A stretch of DNA of 41,485 nucleotides from Treponema sp. Its GTDB lineage: Bacteria; Spirochaetota; Spirochaetia; Treponematales; Breznakiellaceae. Every line of letters begins with the position of its first letter. The first letter of the stretch is position 1. Shown in pieces: positions 8,027 through 18,800 of the stretch. A program made the translations under genes and the position numbers. Under the pieces are notes generated by a model. The model was not told where the DNA came from. It saw only the letters and a program-made list of their open reading frames with translations, and did no database searches. The stretch covers positions 1 to 41,485 of the forward strand of contig WQSN01000024.1 in assembly GCA_009787835.1 (NCBI GenBank). The letters are read 5' to 3'.

Positions 8027-9253
8027 ATGTTAGAAGTGGAAAAAAGGAGATTTTTATCAGTATTTATTCTCATTTTCGCGGTTTTTTCCGGTATTGCCGC
8101 ACAGGAAAGTAATGTTTTACCGCATGTAACGCAAATAAAAGTTGAACCCAGAAATAACCTGATAAGAATTACATGGGTAGATTCTCCTGACGCGCGGGGA
8201 CCCGTTTATATATTCAGGTCTACAAGGCCTTTTACGGGGCCTGTTCCGGCAAATATCAGACCGATTGTCGCAAGATACGGGGATCAGTACTACATAGATG
8301 ATACCGATGATATTGAAAATCTTTATTATTTTATCGCGGCGAGCGATATATCCGGGCGGCGTTATGATGTTATTTTGCCTCAGGTTAATGCTACAGGCAT
8401 TAACAGTTCGGGCGAACCTGTACAGCAGCAGACTGCGCCTCCTTTAGTGGTTACGCCATTACCGGAACCTGAACAGGGTATATCCAATCTAAGGGCGGCT
8501 TTGGAAGGGGAGAGGGTAATCATTACCTTTGATATTTTAGGCCCTCGCAGAAGCGCCGTTCTTTACCGCAGCATGCAGCCAATCACCCTTCCGCAGGATT
8601 TACTTAACGCTGTTATTGTACAGTCAGAAATTGTTTCTCCTTTTATTGATTTTCCGGTACCCGGAATTACTTGGTATTACGCCGCGATTTATGAAGATGA
8701 TATAGCAGGCGGCAATATGGGAATTAAGCCGGGAATAAACGCGACAGATTCCGCTGTATTAATACAGGGCGATCAGAGCATTCAGAGAGAACTGCGTCCC
8801 ATTCCGCTGCCTGCCATGACAGTACGCAGCACAATGCCTGACAGTTTCTTTTTATCCGGCGTAACTGAACAGATTCCCCTTGGCGAAGCTGCCGGGAATA
8901 TGCTGCGCGATATACAGATACCTGAAAAAGAGCCGCTGGCGCTTAAAAATCCGCGTGTTTTCGCGCTTGATATGCTGTCTCCGCTGACCGGAGAGGAATC
9001 GGCCCTGTTTCAAATTTTAAGTGAATTTTTTGGAAAGCGCGATTGGGAAGGAGCGCGCGCCGGTTTACAGCATTATTTATCTTTACCACGCTCCGAAGAC
9101 GTGGAAGCGCGAGCCCGTTTTTATCTGGGGCAAACCCTGTACTTTACAAAAAATTACAGGGAAGCGTTATTTGAATTTTTATCAATAAGATCGATTCATA
9201 CTGTCGAGGCAAATATCTGGATCGACGCGATTTTAGCCGCGATGGTTCATTAA
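8027..9253 (+). CDS. Exported hypothetical protein with beta-domains and TPR-like end
   Basis: A 408-residue protein of unknown function. The N-terminus has a basic stretch then a hydrophobic core (FLSVFILIFAVFSGIAAQE) typical of a treponemal signal peptide with cleavage near AAQ. Two fibronectin-III-like segments follow (about 33-125 and 150-240), recognisable from alternating beta pattern and VRITW-type strands such as NLIRITWVDSP and ERVIITFDI. The last 75 residues (WEGARAGLQHYL, ARARFYLGQTLYFTKNYREALFEF) look like one or two TPR helices. The start at 8027 is the first ATG; a GTG at 8036 is possible. It converges with the TPR gene on the other strand, overlapping by 4 bases. Confidence 0.85.
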   Translation: MLEVEKRRFLSVFILIFAVFSGIAAQESNVLPHVTQIKVEPRNNLIRITWVDSPDARGPVYIFRSTRPFTGPVPANIRPIVARYGDQYYIDDTDDIENLYYFIAASDISGRRYDVILPQVNATGINSSGEPVQQQTAPPLVVTPLPEPEQGISNLRAALEGERVIITFDILGPRRSAVLYRSMQPITLPQDLLNAVIVQSEIVSPFIDFPVPGITWYYAAIYEDDIAGGNMGIKPGINATDSAVLIQGDQSIQRELRPIPLPAMTVRSTMPDSFFLSGVTEQIPLGEAAGNMLRDIQIPEKEPLALKNPRVFALDMLSPLTGEESALFQILSEFFGKRDWEGARAGLQHYLSLPRSEDVEARARFYLGQTLYFTKNYREALFEFLSIRSIHTVEANIWIDAILAAMVH

Positions 9254-11274
9254 CGCAGCGTCCGAAGAAGCGTTCTCAGTTCAGGATTTGCCGCGCTTTC
9301 TATCTGCGGCCTGTTGTTTCCCCTGGTCTGAAGAATTATCTCATCGCCCTGTTCAATAAGATCGAAGAAGCCGTTACGTGTCAATGTTCCCGATGCTATT
9401 TCCTCGTCTACATTTGCGATGGTTAATGTTCCCACAAGCTCATCCTGGGCGTAAATAAGGGCGATGCCTTCGTTTGCTGTCTGGGGCCTGCCTTTTTTTA
9501 TTACATCGAAAACTGCGCCGGCCTGTATTCCATCTGCCCTTCCTTTATTTATCAGAGCCTGTCCCTGTCTCCGGATCAGCAGTCTTCCGCGCATTGGCAA
9601 TGATGATGATAACTGTTCTGTAACTCCTTTCGCCGCGCCGCGAAGCCTTTCCGCTCCGGTACGGTAGGCGTAGAAAGTTCCCGCAGGAGATCCTGTTCTG
9701 CCGACAAATAGTTCGCACTTTATTGATATGTCGCGTTCATTTTCCGTTACGGAAACCAGCATGAAATAATCCGCGTCCGCTTCTCTTGCCTGTCTGAAAC
9801 TCTGGGAAAATGTCGCCTGACGCATCGGAATATTCATGGGAGTGATATTGCGGTCGTGAGTTAAAAGATCCCTGATTAAGGAAGCGGCTGTAATGCCCGC
9901 GTCCGCATGGTAGAAACTGGACTGGCCGGCAAGAGAAAAGACCGCGATTTTCCAGTGGCGTTCGGTAAGCTCTATCGGGTTTACCTGCCATTGTCTGAAA
10001 AGAGCGTTGAAAAGCAAAGAGTTGTAGGCTTCCACAGAATCGTTCATGGTGCGGTCGGTTATTCCCTGCTCCTGCAGGAAAAGCAGTTCATCAAGGTATC
10101 TTGCGGGGTAACCCGAGAGTCTTAGCAATTCCGCGTATTCGCGCCTGTCTGACGCGAAGGGATTAAGCCTTAAACCCCGCCTGTATTCAAACAGCGCCTG
10201 ATCGCTTAAATTCCTGGAACGGTAAGTTCTTGCCCTGTTAAAATGCCAGGATGCAAGTCTGACCCTGCGCGGGTCTTCCAGCGGGGTTGATGATATTATT
10301 GTGTCTTCCAGTACAGCGCGGATAAATTCATCTTCTTCATTTATTAATAACGCGTTTACAAGAACTGTAATCGCCTCATTTGCGCGTCCAAGCCTGATTA
10401 AAGATAAACCCTTTAAATACCATGCGCTCATATTATTCCTTGAACGGTTTACCGTGTCCCTGGCAATCAATATATCCGCAAGGCGGATAGCTTCATCATA
10501 CTGCGAATTGCGGTAGCGAAGAGTTGCCATCAGCGACTGAGAGGGCGTATGATCCTGTTTGTAGTAAAGAGATGTATCCGCGTAACGGATTGCTTCCGTC
10601 AGCCTGTCATTCTGCGCGTATATGTAAGCCGCGTAATAAAACACCCGGTAATCGTCAGGATGCTGCGCAAGGGCATTGTTGATATAAACTAAAGATGTTT
10701 CATTATCGCCCAGAGAAAGGGAAACAAGCGCTAGGGAAATCAGGAGTCTTCTGTCGTCCGGATAACGGGACACGGCTTCGCGGTAACGCAGCAGAGCCTG
10801 TGACGGTCTGTTTCTTGCTATATCAAGTTCTCCCGCGGCGAACAGCGCTTCCTTGTTATATGGCTCTCTTACAAGAATGTCAGAAACCAAAGCGGATGCC
10901 GCATCCAGTTGTCCAAGCGCGATGAGGGTAAAAACTTCCAGGTTGGCGATTGACATATTGCTGCGGGCAAGCAGTCTTGCCTTTCTTACCCAGTTAAGCG
11001 CTTCGTCAAATTCGGCTAGTTCGTAGTAACATTCGGCAAGCGCTGCTGTCCCTTCCGCATGAGCCGAGTTGTACCTTATACATTCAAGAAGCGACTCAAC
11101 CGCGGAATACCAGTCCTCCTGCGCCATAAAACTTCTGCCGCGTTCATAATAAACAGCGGCCGTTCCCTGGGTTTGCGCCGTCATGTTTACCGGAACCAGC
11201 AAGAGAAGAAACAGCGGAATTACTGACCTTGTCAGGCTGCGCCATGATAATTTTTTGTTTTTTACTGACATCAT
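9250..11274 (-). CDS. Exported TPR-repeat protein with C-terminal beta domain
   Basis: A 674-residue protein with a signal peptide (SVIPLFLLLLVPVNMTAQ). Multiple tetratricopeptide repeats span about residues 35-400, for example YYERGRSFMAQEDWYSAVESL, ALAECYYELAEFDEALNWV and WYLKGLSLIRLGRANEAI. The C-terminal part (about 440 on) starts with WKIAVFSLAG and ends with GRADGIQAGAVFDVIKKG, reminiscent of domains seen in FlgT/CsgG-like periplasmic proteins; that resemblance is a judgement by eye. It is probably a periplasmic or outer-membrane scaffold. A very strong GGGAGGGG site precedes the doubled ATG at 11274. It lies just after corC in the same direction. Confidence 0.88.
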   Translation of the reverse strand: MMSVKNKKLSWRSLTRSVIPLFLLLLVPVNMTAQTQGTAAVYYERGRSFMAQEDWYSAVESLLECIRYNSAHAEGTAALAECYYELAEFDEALNWVRKARLLARSNMSIANLEVFTLIALGQLDAASALVSDILVREPYNKEALFAAGELDIARNRPSQALLRYREAVSRYPDDRRLLISLALVSLSLGDNETSLVYINNALAQHPDDYRVFYYAAYIYAQNDRLTEAIRYADTSLYYKQDHTPSQSLMATLRYRNSQYDEAIRLADILIARDTVNRSRNNMSAWYLKGLSLIRLGRANEAITVLVNALLINEEDEFIRAVLEDTIISSTPLEDPRRVRLASWHFNRARTYRSRNLSDQALFEYRRGLRLNPFASDRREYAELLRLSGYPARYLDELLFLQEQGITDRTMNDSVEAYNSLLFNALFRQWQVNPIELTERHWKIAVFSLAGQSSFYHADAGITAASLIRDLLTHDRNITPMNIPMRQATFSQSFRQAREADADYFMLVSVTENERDISIKCELFVGRTGSPAGTFYAYRTGAERLRGAAKGVTEQLSSSLPMRGRLLIRRQGQALINKGRADGIQAGAVFDVIKKGRPQTANEGIALIYAQDELVGTLTIANVDEEIASGTLTRNGFFDLIEQGDEIILQTRGNNRPQIESAANPELRTLLRTLR

Positions 11275-11295
11275 TCCCCTCCCTTAAGGAAACAA

Positions 11296-12057
11296 TTATT
11301 CCTTTTTATGCGTTACTATTTTAATGGAATTTATTTTATGGCCGTCCATTTCCTGAATGATAAAATCATGGTTTTTATAAATAATCTTTTCATTTTTTAC
11401 CGGTATCTTTCCGAAAAGATCAAAAACAAAACCGCCCAAGGTATCAAAATTATCGATTGGCAGATCCAGGTTTGTTTCCTCCGCGAGAAATTCCAGGTTT
11501 ACCCTGGCGTCGCACAGCCAGATGCCTTCTCCCAGTTCCACTACATCATCGGTCTCATGATCAAACTCGTCCTGGATGTCGCCGATTATTTCTTCGATAA
11601 TGTCTTCCATGGAAACAATGCCTGATACTCCGCCGTACTCATCCACCACAACCGCGATATGGACTTTTTTCCGCTGCAGTTCGCGCAGAAGATCATCAAT
11701 ATGTTTTGATACCGGAACAAAAAAAGGTTTACGGACAAGCTCTTTTATATTTAAAGTTTTATTGCTCACAAGCGCTTTTAACGCGTCTTTTACATGCAGG
11801 ACTCCGATCACATTGTCTACGGTATCCTGATAAACGGGAAAACGCGAATGCTCGCTGTCAGAAATGCAGGCAAGAAGAGCTTCGGGCGGATCATCGGCTG
11901 AAAGGAAAACAGTGTCTGTTCTGGGAACCATTATTTCCTTGGCTGTTGTTTCCTTTAGTTCTACAATGCCCCGGATCATTTCCTGCTGTTCTTCTTCAAG
12001 CTCCTTTATTGCTTTTGGATTTATTTGAAAAGAACCGTGTAATGAGTTCGCTTTCAC
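11296..12057 (-). CDS. tlyC: CBS-domain transporter-associated protein, CorC/TlyC type
   Basis: A 253-residue cytosolic protein of the HlyC/CorC family. It has a pair of CBS domains (about 41-160, with KEIMVPRTDTVFL and FVPVSKHIDDLLRELQRKKVHIAVVVDEYGG) and a C-terminal CorC_HlyC FAD-fold domain (about 170-250). It lacks the N-terminal transmembrane CNNM domain of full CorB-type transporters. The family is associated with Mg2+/Co2+ efflux; the name haemolysin C is historical. The start is GTG at 12057, which overlaps the ybeY stop as GTGA, indicating translational coupling. Confidence 0.92.
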   Translation of the reverse strand: MKANSLHGSFQINPKAIKELEEEQQEMIRGIVELKETTAKEIMVPRTDTVFLSADDPPEALLACISDSEHSRFPVYQDTVDNVIGVLHVKDALKALVSNKTLNIKELVRKPFFVPVSKHIDDLLRELQRKKVHIAVVVDEYGGVSGIVSMEDIIEEIIGDIQDEFDHETDDVVELGEGIWLCDARVNLEFLAEETNLDLPIDNFDTLGGFVFDLFGKIPVKNEKIIYKNHDFIIQEMDGHKINSIKIVTHKKE

Positions 12058-12560
12058 TGCTGTCCTCCCGAACCCTCGTCCTGCTGCACGGCGGAAATAA
12101 TATGATAATCTTTTAACCTGTTCAGTATTTCCTCCTGTAATATCAGCATGGGTTCATCAATATCAGAGGTTTCATGATCCATACCGTCTAAATGCAGAAT
12201 ACCATGAATTATTAGTCTGCGTAACTCCTCATCTTCGGGAATTTCAAAATACCGCGCGTTTTCAAATAAAGTTTCAAGGGATATTACAATGTCTCCGGGA
12301 AGATAAACTGTACTATCGCCCTGTTGTTCCATGGCGGCAGGGATTCCATCGCCCATGCTGAAGGAAAGTATATCCGTAGGTTCCGCCTTGTTTCTGTATT
12401 GGGCGTTAAGGGCTGTAATGGTTTTGTTACCGCATAAAAGAAATGAAAGTTCCCAGTTATCGCGTTTTAGTTCATCAAGCACTTTAAGTGCAAAGCTGCA
12501 AAGAGAGCCGCTCCATGAAGGCAGCGGAACTTCTTCTGCGTTGACAGCGGCATTGTTCAT
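12054..12560 (-). CDS. ybeY: Endoribonuclease YbeY, rRNA maturation factor
   Basis: A metal-dependent endoribonuclease for 16S rRNA 3'-end maturation and ribosome quality control. The zinc motif HGILHLDGMDHE is present, with the preceding ADILSFSMG-type strand (EPTDILSFSMGDGIP). I choose ATG at 12560, giving 168 residues starting MNNAAVNAEEV. An upstream in-frame start at 12632 would add 24 residues lying inside the HDIG gene and unlike the family. It sits between the HDIG phosphodiesterase gene and corC, the same neighbourhood as phoH-ybeY-corC in many bacteria. Confidence 0.94.
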   Translation of the reverse strand: MNNAAVNAEEVPLPSWSGSLCSFALKVLDELKRDNWELSFLLCGNKTITALNAQYRNKAEPTDILSFSMGDGIPAAMEQQGDSTVYLPGDIVISLETLFENARYFEIPEDEELRRLIIHGILHLDGMDHETSDIDEPMLILQEEILNRLKDYHIISAVQQDEGSGGQQ

Positions 12561-12564
12561 TATT

Positions 12565-14766
12565 TCAGGATTCTTCCTTTTGTTTTGGATACTCGATTCT
12601 TGAATGATAATAACCGGCAAGCACTTTAACAAAGGCGTTTTTTATTACTTCAAGTTCATTGAATGATAAATCGGAAGCTGACAGTTGTCCGTGTTCTATT
12701 TTCGCGTCAAAAAGCTGCTGTATGAATTTATCAATCTTTCCGACTGTCGGCTTGTTCAGGGTGCGAACCGCAGCTTCGGAAATATCGGCCAGCATTACCA
12801 CGGCTGATTCCTTTGTATGCGGAGGTGTGCCAGAGTATGTAAAATCATCCGAGTTTACACCCTCTTCCTGCTCGGCGGCCTTGTTGTAGAACCATGAAAT
12901 AACTGAATTACCGTGATGTTCTGCAATGATGTCAATTACAGCTTTTGGCAGTCCCAAACTGTACGCTTTTTCTACGCCCAGTTTTACATGGCTGCGGATA
13001 ATTGTCGCCGAGAGGCGCGGAGCGATTTCATCATGTCTGTTATGATCTGTTTGATTCTCCACAAAATAATCCGGATTGTCTATTTTCCCGATGTCATGGT
13101 AATAAGCGCCTACGCGGGCAAGCAAAGCGTCTGCGCCGATATCTTGACATGCCTGTTCCGCCAGATTTGCTACCATAAGCGAATGGCTGTAGGTTCCGCT
13201 TGCCGCAGTAAAAAGTTTACGCAGGATTGGCGCGTTAAGATCGGATAGTTCCATTAATCTGAACGGCGTGACAGCGTTAAGCGCGTGTTCAAGCGGCGGT
13301 AAAACGCCCAGTGTCAGCATTCCGCAAATTACTCCGTTTAAAGCCGCTGTCAGTATTAAAATTGGATAATCATAAATGCCAGCCTGGCGTATCAGCAGAA
13401 CAACAATTACCGCGAAACAATTTGATGCGGCTATTATAAGGCCTGCTTTTACCAGACTCATCCTGTTTTTAGCGTTATGAAGCACAGTGGACGCGGCAGC
13501 CGCGGACATCAGCGCGATTAAATACGAATAAAAATCGAAACCTCCGCAGAAAAACGCCCCTAAAGGCATGGCAAGCGCCATTATCATCGCGATTCTGGTT
13601 CCCATTAAAACCGCCAATATCATGATAAAGAGGGCTGTTGGCATGAGAAGCGATACGGGAAAAGCGTCAAATCCCAGAGAAACATTATTTAACAATACCG
13701 CACCGATGATGTAAACGCCGGCGATTGTCGCAAGCAGATACCGTTCGCTGTCGCTTAGTTCCTTCCCGATGATTAATGGTTTCTGCAGAATTACCAGCAG
13801 TATATAAATCAGCAGAACCATAAAAATTGTGCCGATGATGTTTTTCGGATCTCTTCTGGGAGAAGATAAATAAAAGAATTCCAGTTCCTGCATTTCCGCT
13901 TCTGTTATTACAAATCCCTTTCTGATTATTCTTTTTCCTTCTTCAATGCTGCGGATAACAGGCGTTGTCATCGCTTTCGCTTCATCAATGCGTCTCTGCG
14001 ATTCTCCCAGTGAAAAAAATACATTTTCCATTACAAATGGTTTTAAAAGATCAACCGCGATTGCCTTGAACAGAATGGGCGCTTCCGATGATCTTGCGAT
14101 GCTGCCGAGCGCTTCTTGAACATTGGCCATGGTGATTATATCGTTATATGCAATATAAACCTGCTGCGTCTGCCCTTCATTATTCTGCAGTTCCGCTACA
14201 TCGGGATTAAAATGCCTGACATCCTCTCGGTGAAATAAAAACACTCCCTGTTTCAGAAGCGTTTCAAGTGTTTTAACGCCGTAATTGCGGAAGTCGGCGC
14301 GTTCATCTGACGCCAAATATGCGTCCAGTATTTCAATTGGAAAACCTGCTGGATATTCCGTTTCTATCGCAAGCCGCGCCTGTTCACTTTCCTCATTTGA
14401 AAATCTTCCCGTTAAATTACAGAAAGAGTTCCATGCTTCCATTATCTGCATATTGGACGCGGCCGAAAATCTGAATACAGCGGGAACCTGCCTTGTGATA
14501 TTTTCCATCCGCAGCAAGGTAGCTTCCTCATCTGTAAATGTAACCGTAAACCCGGCTACTATATCCCGATCCGCTACCTTGCCCGCTTCAAAGTTGGTTA
14601 TATCGACAACTGCGTCATTGTTTCCGCTGGTAATAATTATTATAATTCCGATTATACATAATGAAAAACTGAAGATGAAAGTTCTTGATTTGAAACGCGA
14701 AGGGTTAAAAATTCCGATCAGCGTTTCTTTTATGTTATATTCCGGTTTTTTACGATTTGCTTTCAT
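12565..14766 (-). CDS. 7TM-HD (HDIG) membrane phosphodiesterase, PgpH-like
   Basis: A 733-residue integral membrane protein. Order: one N-terminal transmembrane helix (about 30-48), an extracytoplasmic 7TMR-HDED-like domain (about 55-320), seven predicted membrane helices (about 325-500) and a cytoplasmic HD domain with HDIGK at 557-561 (YYHDIGKIDNPDYFVENQ) and a second metal-ligand motif IIRSHVKLG and AEHHGNS. PgpH of this architecture degrades c-di-AMP in Firmicutes; a similar role here is inference. It overlaps phoH by 17 bases upstream and ends 4 bases before ybeY, forming a compact operon. Confidence 0.93.
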   Translation of the reverse strand: MKANRKKPEYNIKETLIGIFNPSRFKSRTFIFSFSLCIIGIIIIITSGNNDAVVDITNFEAGKVADRDIVAGFTVTFTDEEATLLRMENITRQVPAVFRFSAASNMQIMEAWNSFCNLTGRFSNEESEQARLAIETEYPAGFPIEILDAYLASDERADFRNYGVKTLETLLKQGVFLFHREDVRHFNPDVAELQNNEGQTQQVYIAYNDIITMANVQEALGSIARSSEAPILFKAIAVDLLKPFVMENVFFSLGESQRRIDEAKAMTTPVIRSIEEGKRIIRKGFVITEAEMQELEFFYLSSPRRDPKNIIGTIFMVLLIYILLVILQKPLIIGKELSDSERYLLATIAGVYIIGAVLLNNVSLGFDAFPVSLLMPTALFIMILAVLMGTRIAMIMALAMPLGAFFCGGFDFYSYLIALMSAAAASTVLHNAKNRMSLVKAGLIIAASNCFAVIVVLLIRQAGIYDYPILILTAALNGVICGMLTLGVLPPLEHALNAVTPFRLMELSDLNAPILRKLFTAASGTYSHSLMVANLAEQACQDIGADALLARVGAYYHDIGKIDNPDYFVENQTDHNRHDEIAPRLSATIIRSHVKLGVEKAYSLGLPKAVIDIIAEHHGNSVISWFYNKAAEQEEGVNSDDFTYSGTPPHTKESAVVMLADISEAAVRTLNKPTVGKIDKFIQQLFDAKIEHGQLSASDLSFNELEVIKNAFVKVLAGYYHSRIEYPKQKEES

Positions 14767-15763
14767 TGTATGCCTGTATAATTTTTTTTATCAGAGGGTT
14801 ACGCGCTACATCGCATGTGTGAAGAAATGTAAAAAACAGCCCGTCTATATTCCTTAGTATCTCGATGGCGTGTAACAGCCCGGAATCTGTTTTGCGGGGC
14901 AGGTCGATTTGAGTCGCGTCTCCAGTTATTATGGCCCGCGCGCCCGAGCCGATTCTTGTCAGGAACATTTTCATCTGTTCCTTTGTGGTGTTCTGGGCCT
15001 CATCCAGAATAACCATGCAATCGTTCAGGCTGCGTCCCCTCATATAGGCCAAAGGCGCGATCTCGATAGATCGTGTCTCTTCCATCCGCTGGATGATTTC
15101 GTAAGGGACAAGGCTCTCCATTGCGTCGTATAGGGGTTTTAAATAAGGGTCAATTTTTTGCGCCAGGTCGCCCGGCAGGAAGCCCAGATTTTCTCCGGCT
15201 TCAACAACAGGCCGCGTTAATACAAGCTTTCTCATTTTCTTTGACAGCACCATCTGCAGCGCGTGGGCGATGGCCAGATATGTTTTTCCGGTTCCCGCAG
15301 GCCCAATGCAGAAGCAGATTTCATTTTCTCTCATTCCCTGGATATAAAAAGCCTGGTTTTTTGTGCGCGGGTAAACATGCCGAATTCCGTGGGGAATCTG
15401 AATCATGGAATCCCTGAATAGAGCGCCTCCCTTTTCTTCAGTTGTTTCGGATTGCGTGAACTGGAACTGTGTGTTTACAGGCGCGCCGTTTGTATTAATG
15501 GGTAAGAATTCTTCTGCAAGAGCGCGGATATAATCGCCTGAAGGCTGCTCTCCCAGTTTTACTGCTGTTATTAGACTGTCCATCATTGTTTTAAAACGCC
15601 TTAGCGTAACTTCATCTCTGCTTTCAAAGTGAATCTCATTGCCTCTGGCGGTTATGAATCCTCCAAGGGAACCTTCGATTGCCCTGAGATTTACGTCATT
15701 GGCGCCGCAAATTTCAGAAAGCAGTTCCCTGTTATCAAAAGCTATTGTTACCTTATCCTCCAA
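14750..15763 (-). CDS. phoH: PhoH-family ATPase
   Basis: A 337-residue PhoH-like NTPase, a family often linked with RNA metabolism and found next to ybeY. A KH-like N-terminal part (about 10-75, with RAIEGSLGGFITARG) precedes the P-loop domain: Walker A GPAGTGKT at 154-161, VLTRPVVEAGENLGFLPGD, a Walker B with ILDEAQN, and the sensor region ITGDATQIDLP. The start is TTG at 15763, placed by AAAGGGGA a few bases upstream. It is the first gene of the phoH-HDIG-ybeY-corC cluster. Confidence 0.95.
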   Translation of the reverse strand: MEDKVTIAFDNRELLSEICGANDVNLRAIEGSLGGFITARGNEIHFESRDEVTLRRFKTMMDSLITAVKLGEQPSGDYIRALAEEFLPINTNGAPVNTQFQFTQSETTEEKGGALFRDSMIQIPHGIRHVYPRTKNQAFYIQGMRENEICFCIGPAGTGKTYLAIAHALQMVLSKKMRKLVLTRPVVEAGENLGFLPGDLAQKIDPYLKPLYDAMESLVPYEIIQRMEETRSIEIAPLAYMRGRSLNDCMVILDEAQNTTKEQMKMFLTRIGSGARAIITGDATQIDLPRKTDSGLLHAIEILRNIDGLFFTFLHTCDVARNPLIKKIIQAYNESKS

Positions 15764-15814
15764 TTAATCCCCTTTATATTATTCTATAACTGCCTGAATA
15801 CACTCGTCAAGGCG

Positions 15815-18800
15815 CTATTTTACCGTAAATTTCTCTGTTCTTCCTTCATATTTTATATCAGATTTTATTTCTGTGATTGCTGACCATTGAATTAGGAATG
15901 AAATATCGGTGTTAATTTTATATTCAGGAAGAAGGGGAGGCTCAGGGCGGCTAAGATACGGCGACAACGAGACATCCAGAATCGCTCTCCAGTCCCCCAT
16001 GTAATGTGTAGCCGAAAGATTAAATCTTTTTAGTTTAAATCCTGATCTGCGTCTTTTATCATCATCCCAGAAACTAAAAGAATAAAATAGATCAACGAAC
16101 ATGTTGTTTTCCGGCCTGTCAGGATACATGGATGTCTGATCTTCCAGTCCCGGAATGCCCTTGAAATACCTGAATATAACGGCGTTTTCAGATGTTGCGG
16201 ACAGGGTTATATCCAGAATGCCGGGGACGCCTAGAGTAAAACCTGTTGTTAGCTGAAAATTTGAATTTGTGTAACGCTGAAGGTCATAGAAGAGCCTGGT
16301 GTTAACATTCAATGACATTTTCAGGCGGTTTTTGATAATTTCAATATTTGTAAAGGATTTTACGTATGTAAATGTCAGATCTCTCGGATACAGGGCGGGC
16401 TCTTCATCCTTTTGCGACCATCTTCCCCCCAGCGCGTCTGTAATAAATTCATAAGGCTTCATTTTTACGGCGGAAAAAGACGCCTTGAAATCCCATAATG
16501 TCAGCGATGAAGTAATGGTGGTAATTTCATTGTTTTCCTGCGGAGTGAGGATCATTAAAAAAGTAAATGTGCTGATTTTCGCGAACTTGATGGTTTCGGT
16601 CAGATTAAATGGCTCGATTTTCCATTCATTGTTTGGCTGGCTGTTAAACATTTCCGGTTTTTTGAATTGAATGCTTGCTGAAGTCTCGGACAGCCATATC
16701 CTGATGGCAGCGTTAACTGAAATCAAGCCGTCAAGAGGAGGAAGGTCTGCGCTGAATGCCAGATTTTGCTGCTTGTCCATTATATTGGCGGACAGGTTTG
16801 CCGAAAACCTGTGGCTGTTAAGGCCGTATATGTCTATGCCGTCCTTTGACTGTTCCTTTGCCCATTGGCCCCATTGAGGCGCGAGTTCGGGGCTGTCGCC
16901 GTCTGTATATCTTTTTGATCTTACCAGTGTGCCCCTGAATGTATACTGTAAATTCGACTGACCGAATATCTGGTCCTGATACAAAGGGCGTAATGTGCCG
17001 TTATATGAATAAAATGTGGAATAGTTAGTCTGGCTGTACTGCTGCCTTCTTGCCGCTTCCACTCTGCCGCTGTCTACTTCACCCTGTGATGTAAGAAACG
17101 CGTCTTCATTCAGATAACCGTAATCGCGGAATGTTGTGCTGCCCGAAAAAGACACTGTGTTTGTAAACATGTTCGCGGTATGATCAAAACGGAAGTTAAC
17201 GCTGCCATTGCCGCCGACGCTTGACAGGATAGACTGAACGTCTCTCCAGTTTACTTCATCGTATGATTCCCAGTTATTTTGTCCTGACATAAACTGAAGC
17301 TCTGTGGAGCTCGCCGGGGAGAGCGTATAATCTATGCTGAATTTTACATCACCTGTTCTTGGCAGATTAAAACGCTGGGTTAAAACAGGAGGGACAAGTT
17401 TGTCCTCGTTTGCCTCTGCCGCGGTCTCATTGTTTTCTTTCGGCCACGGAGAGCGCGGGACGCCTGAATTTTCAAGAGGATCTTCAATTTCTTCCACCGC
17501 GCCCGGGTTAGCCGCGCTTCCCTGGTTTCCGGAACTGAGATTGAGGAGAGTTCCCGATACTGAGCCTGAAAGACTGTAGATTGTTAATTTATCCGGCGCG
17601 AAGAAATAACGGTTGGGCGATTCGCTGTTATTTTTAAAAATTTCATTATCCCTGATTGTTTTAAAAGCCAGCGTTGTCGAAATATTTGACAGGGACATGC
17701 CTGTAATATAAGGATTCAACTTTGGTAACGATGGGGTAAAGCGTCCGCTTATCTGCCACTGATACGATCCGATTTCTGTCTGCGTTGTTGAATCTCCTCC
17801 CATCGCCGCTCCCTGCTGAATCATGTTAAACCAGTCCATGTTTTCGGAACGGTTCAGGAAATCCTTGTCTGTGTAAGGATCAGAATAAAACGGAAAGCTC
17901 CATGAAAGGCTTGAATATTTTCCGGTGAGGGAACTGCTGGTTTTCATCCTGTAACGGAAAGGCGCTTCCAGCGAAAAAAGGTTTGAATGGTTCCAGTCAA
18001 ATGTACCGTCATAATAAGGGTAATAGGGATCATAATTACCGTTAGGTGTCATGGGGATGGTTCTGGTAAAACCGATACCCAACGAAAAATCGAGCGCATT
18101 TAACATTCCTTTCTTCGGCGTGTTAAGATCAAGCCCCAGATAAAAACCTAAGTTGGTATAATAATCAAAAATGGCTTTTAAACTTAATTCATTGGGGTCT
18201 TTTACTTTTTGGCCTGTACTGCGCAGAAACAATCCCTGAAGTTCCTTTTCCATATCGTTCGCGTTTCCCAGAATCCTTGTTAATGAGCTCTGGTTAGCGG
18301 CGTTTGTTTTTGGGCGTCCGAAAATATAGGTTGTTGTGTGGACGAAAGCTCCCTCCCTGCTGCGGTATCCCAAAACAGGATGAAAAATCAGTTCATCCGC
18401 CGGAAAATAAAAAAACGGAAAATACATTACAGGAATTTCACCGACTCTCAGGATCGCGTTCAGAATCGCGAAATCCGATCCCGGAAGCAGCCAGAGTTTT
18501 GATGCGCTTATCGACCACAAGGCTTCTTCATTATAGGCATTGCTTATTCTGGCATTGTTTATAGTCATCACATCTTCATTATTATCGCGGGTGATTACGG
18601 TTCCTTCAAAACGATATGCGGTTCCTTCGCTTTCCAATTTTCGTTCCGACGCTCCGTCCAGAAATATGCTTGACCAGTCATCAATGTTAACTGTTATATT
18701 CTCTCCGCGGAAGATTTCGGTTTTATCTCCCGTTTCCTTTATGTATTCAACGCTTCCCCTTGCTGTCATTATATTTCTTGTGCGGTTAAAAAGTATTTCG

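Noticed and set aside
9464-10925. Plus-strand open frames opposite the TPR gene
   Set aside because: They lie antisense to clear TPR coding, with no domain or ribosome binding evidence.
12561-12632. Extended ybeY start adding 24 residues
   Set aside because: This segment lies inside the HDIG coding end, is unlike YbeY, and ATG 12560 gives the usual length.
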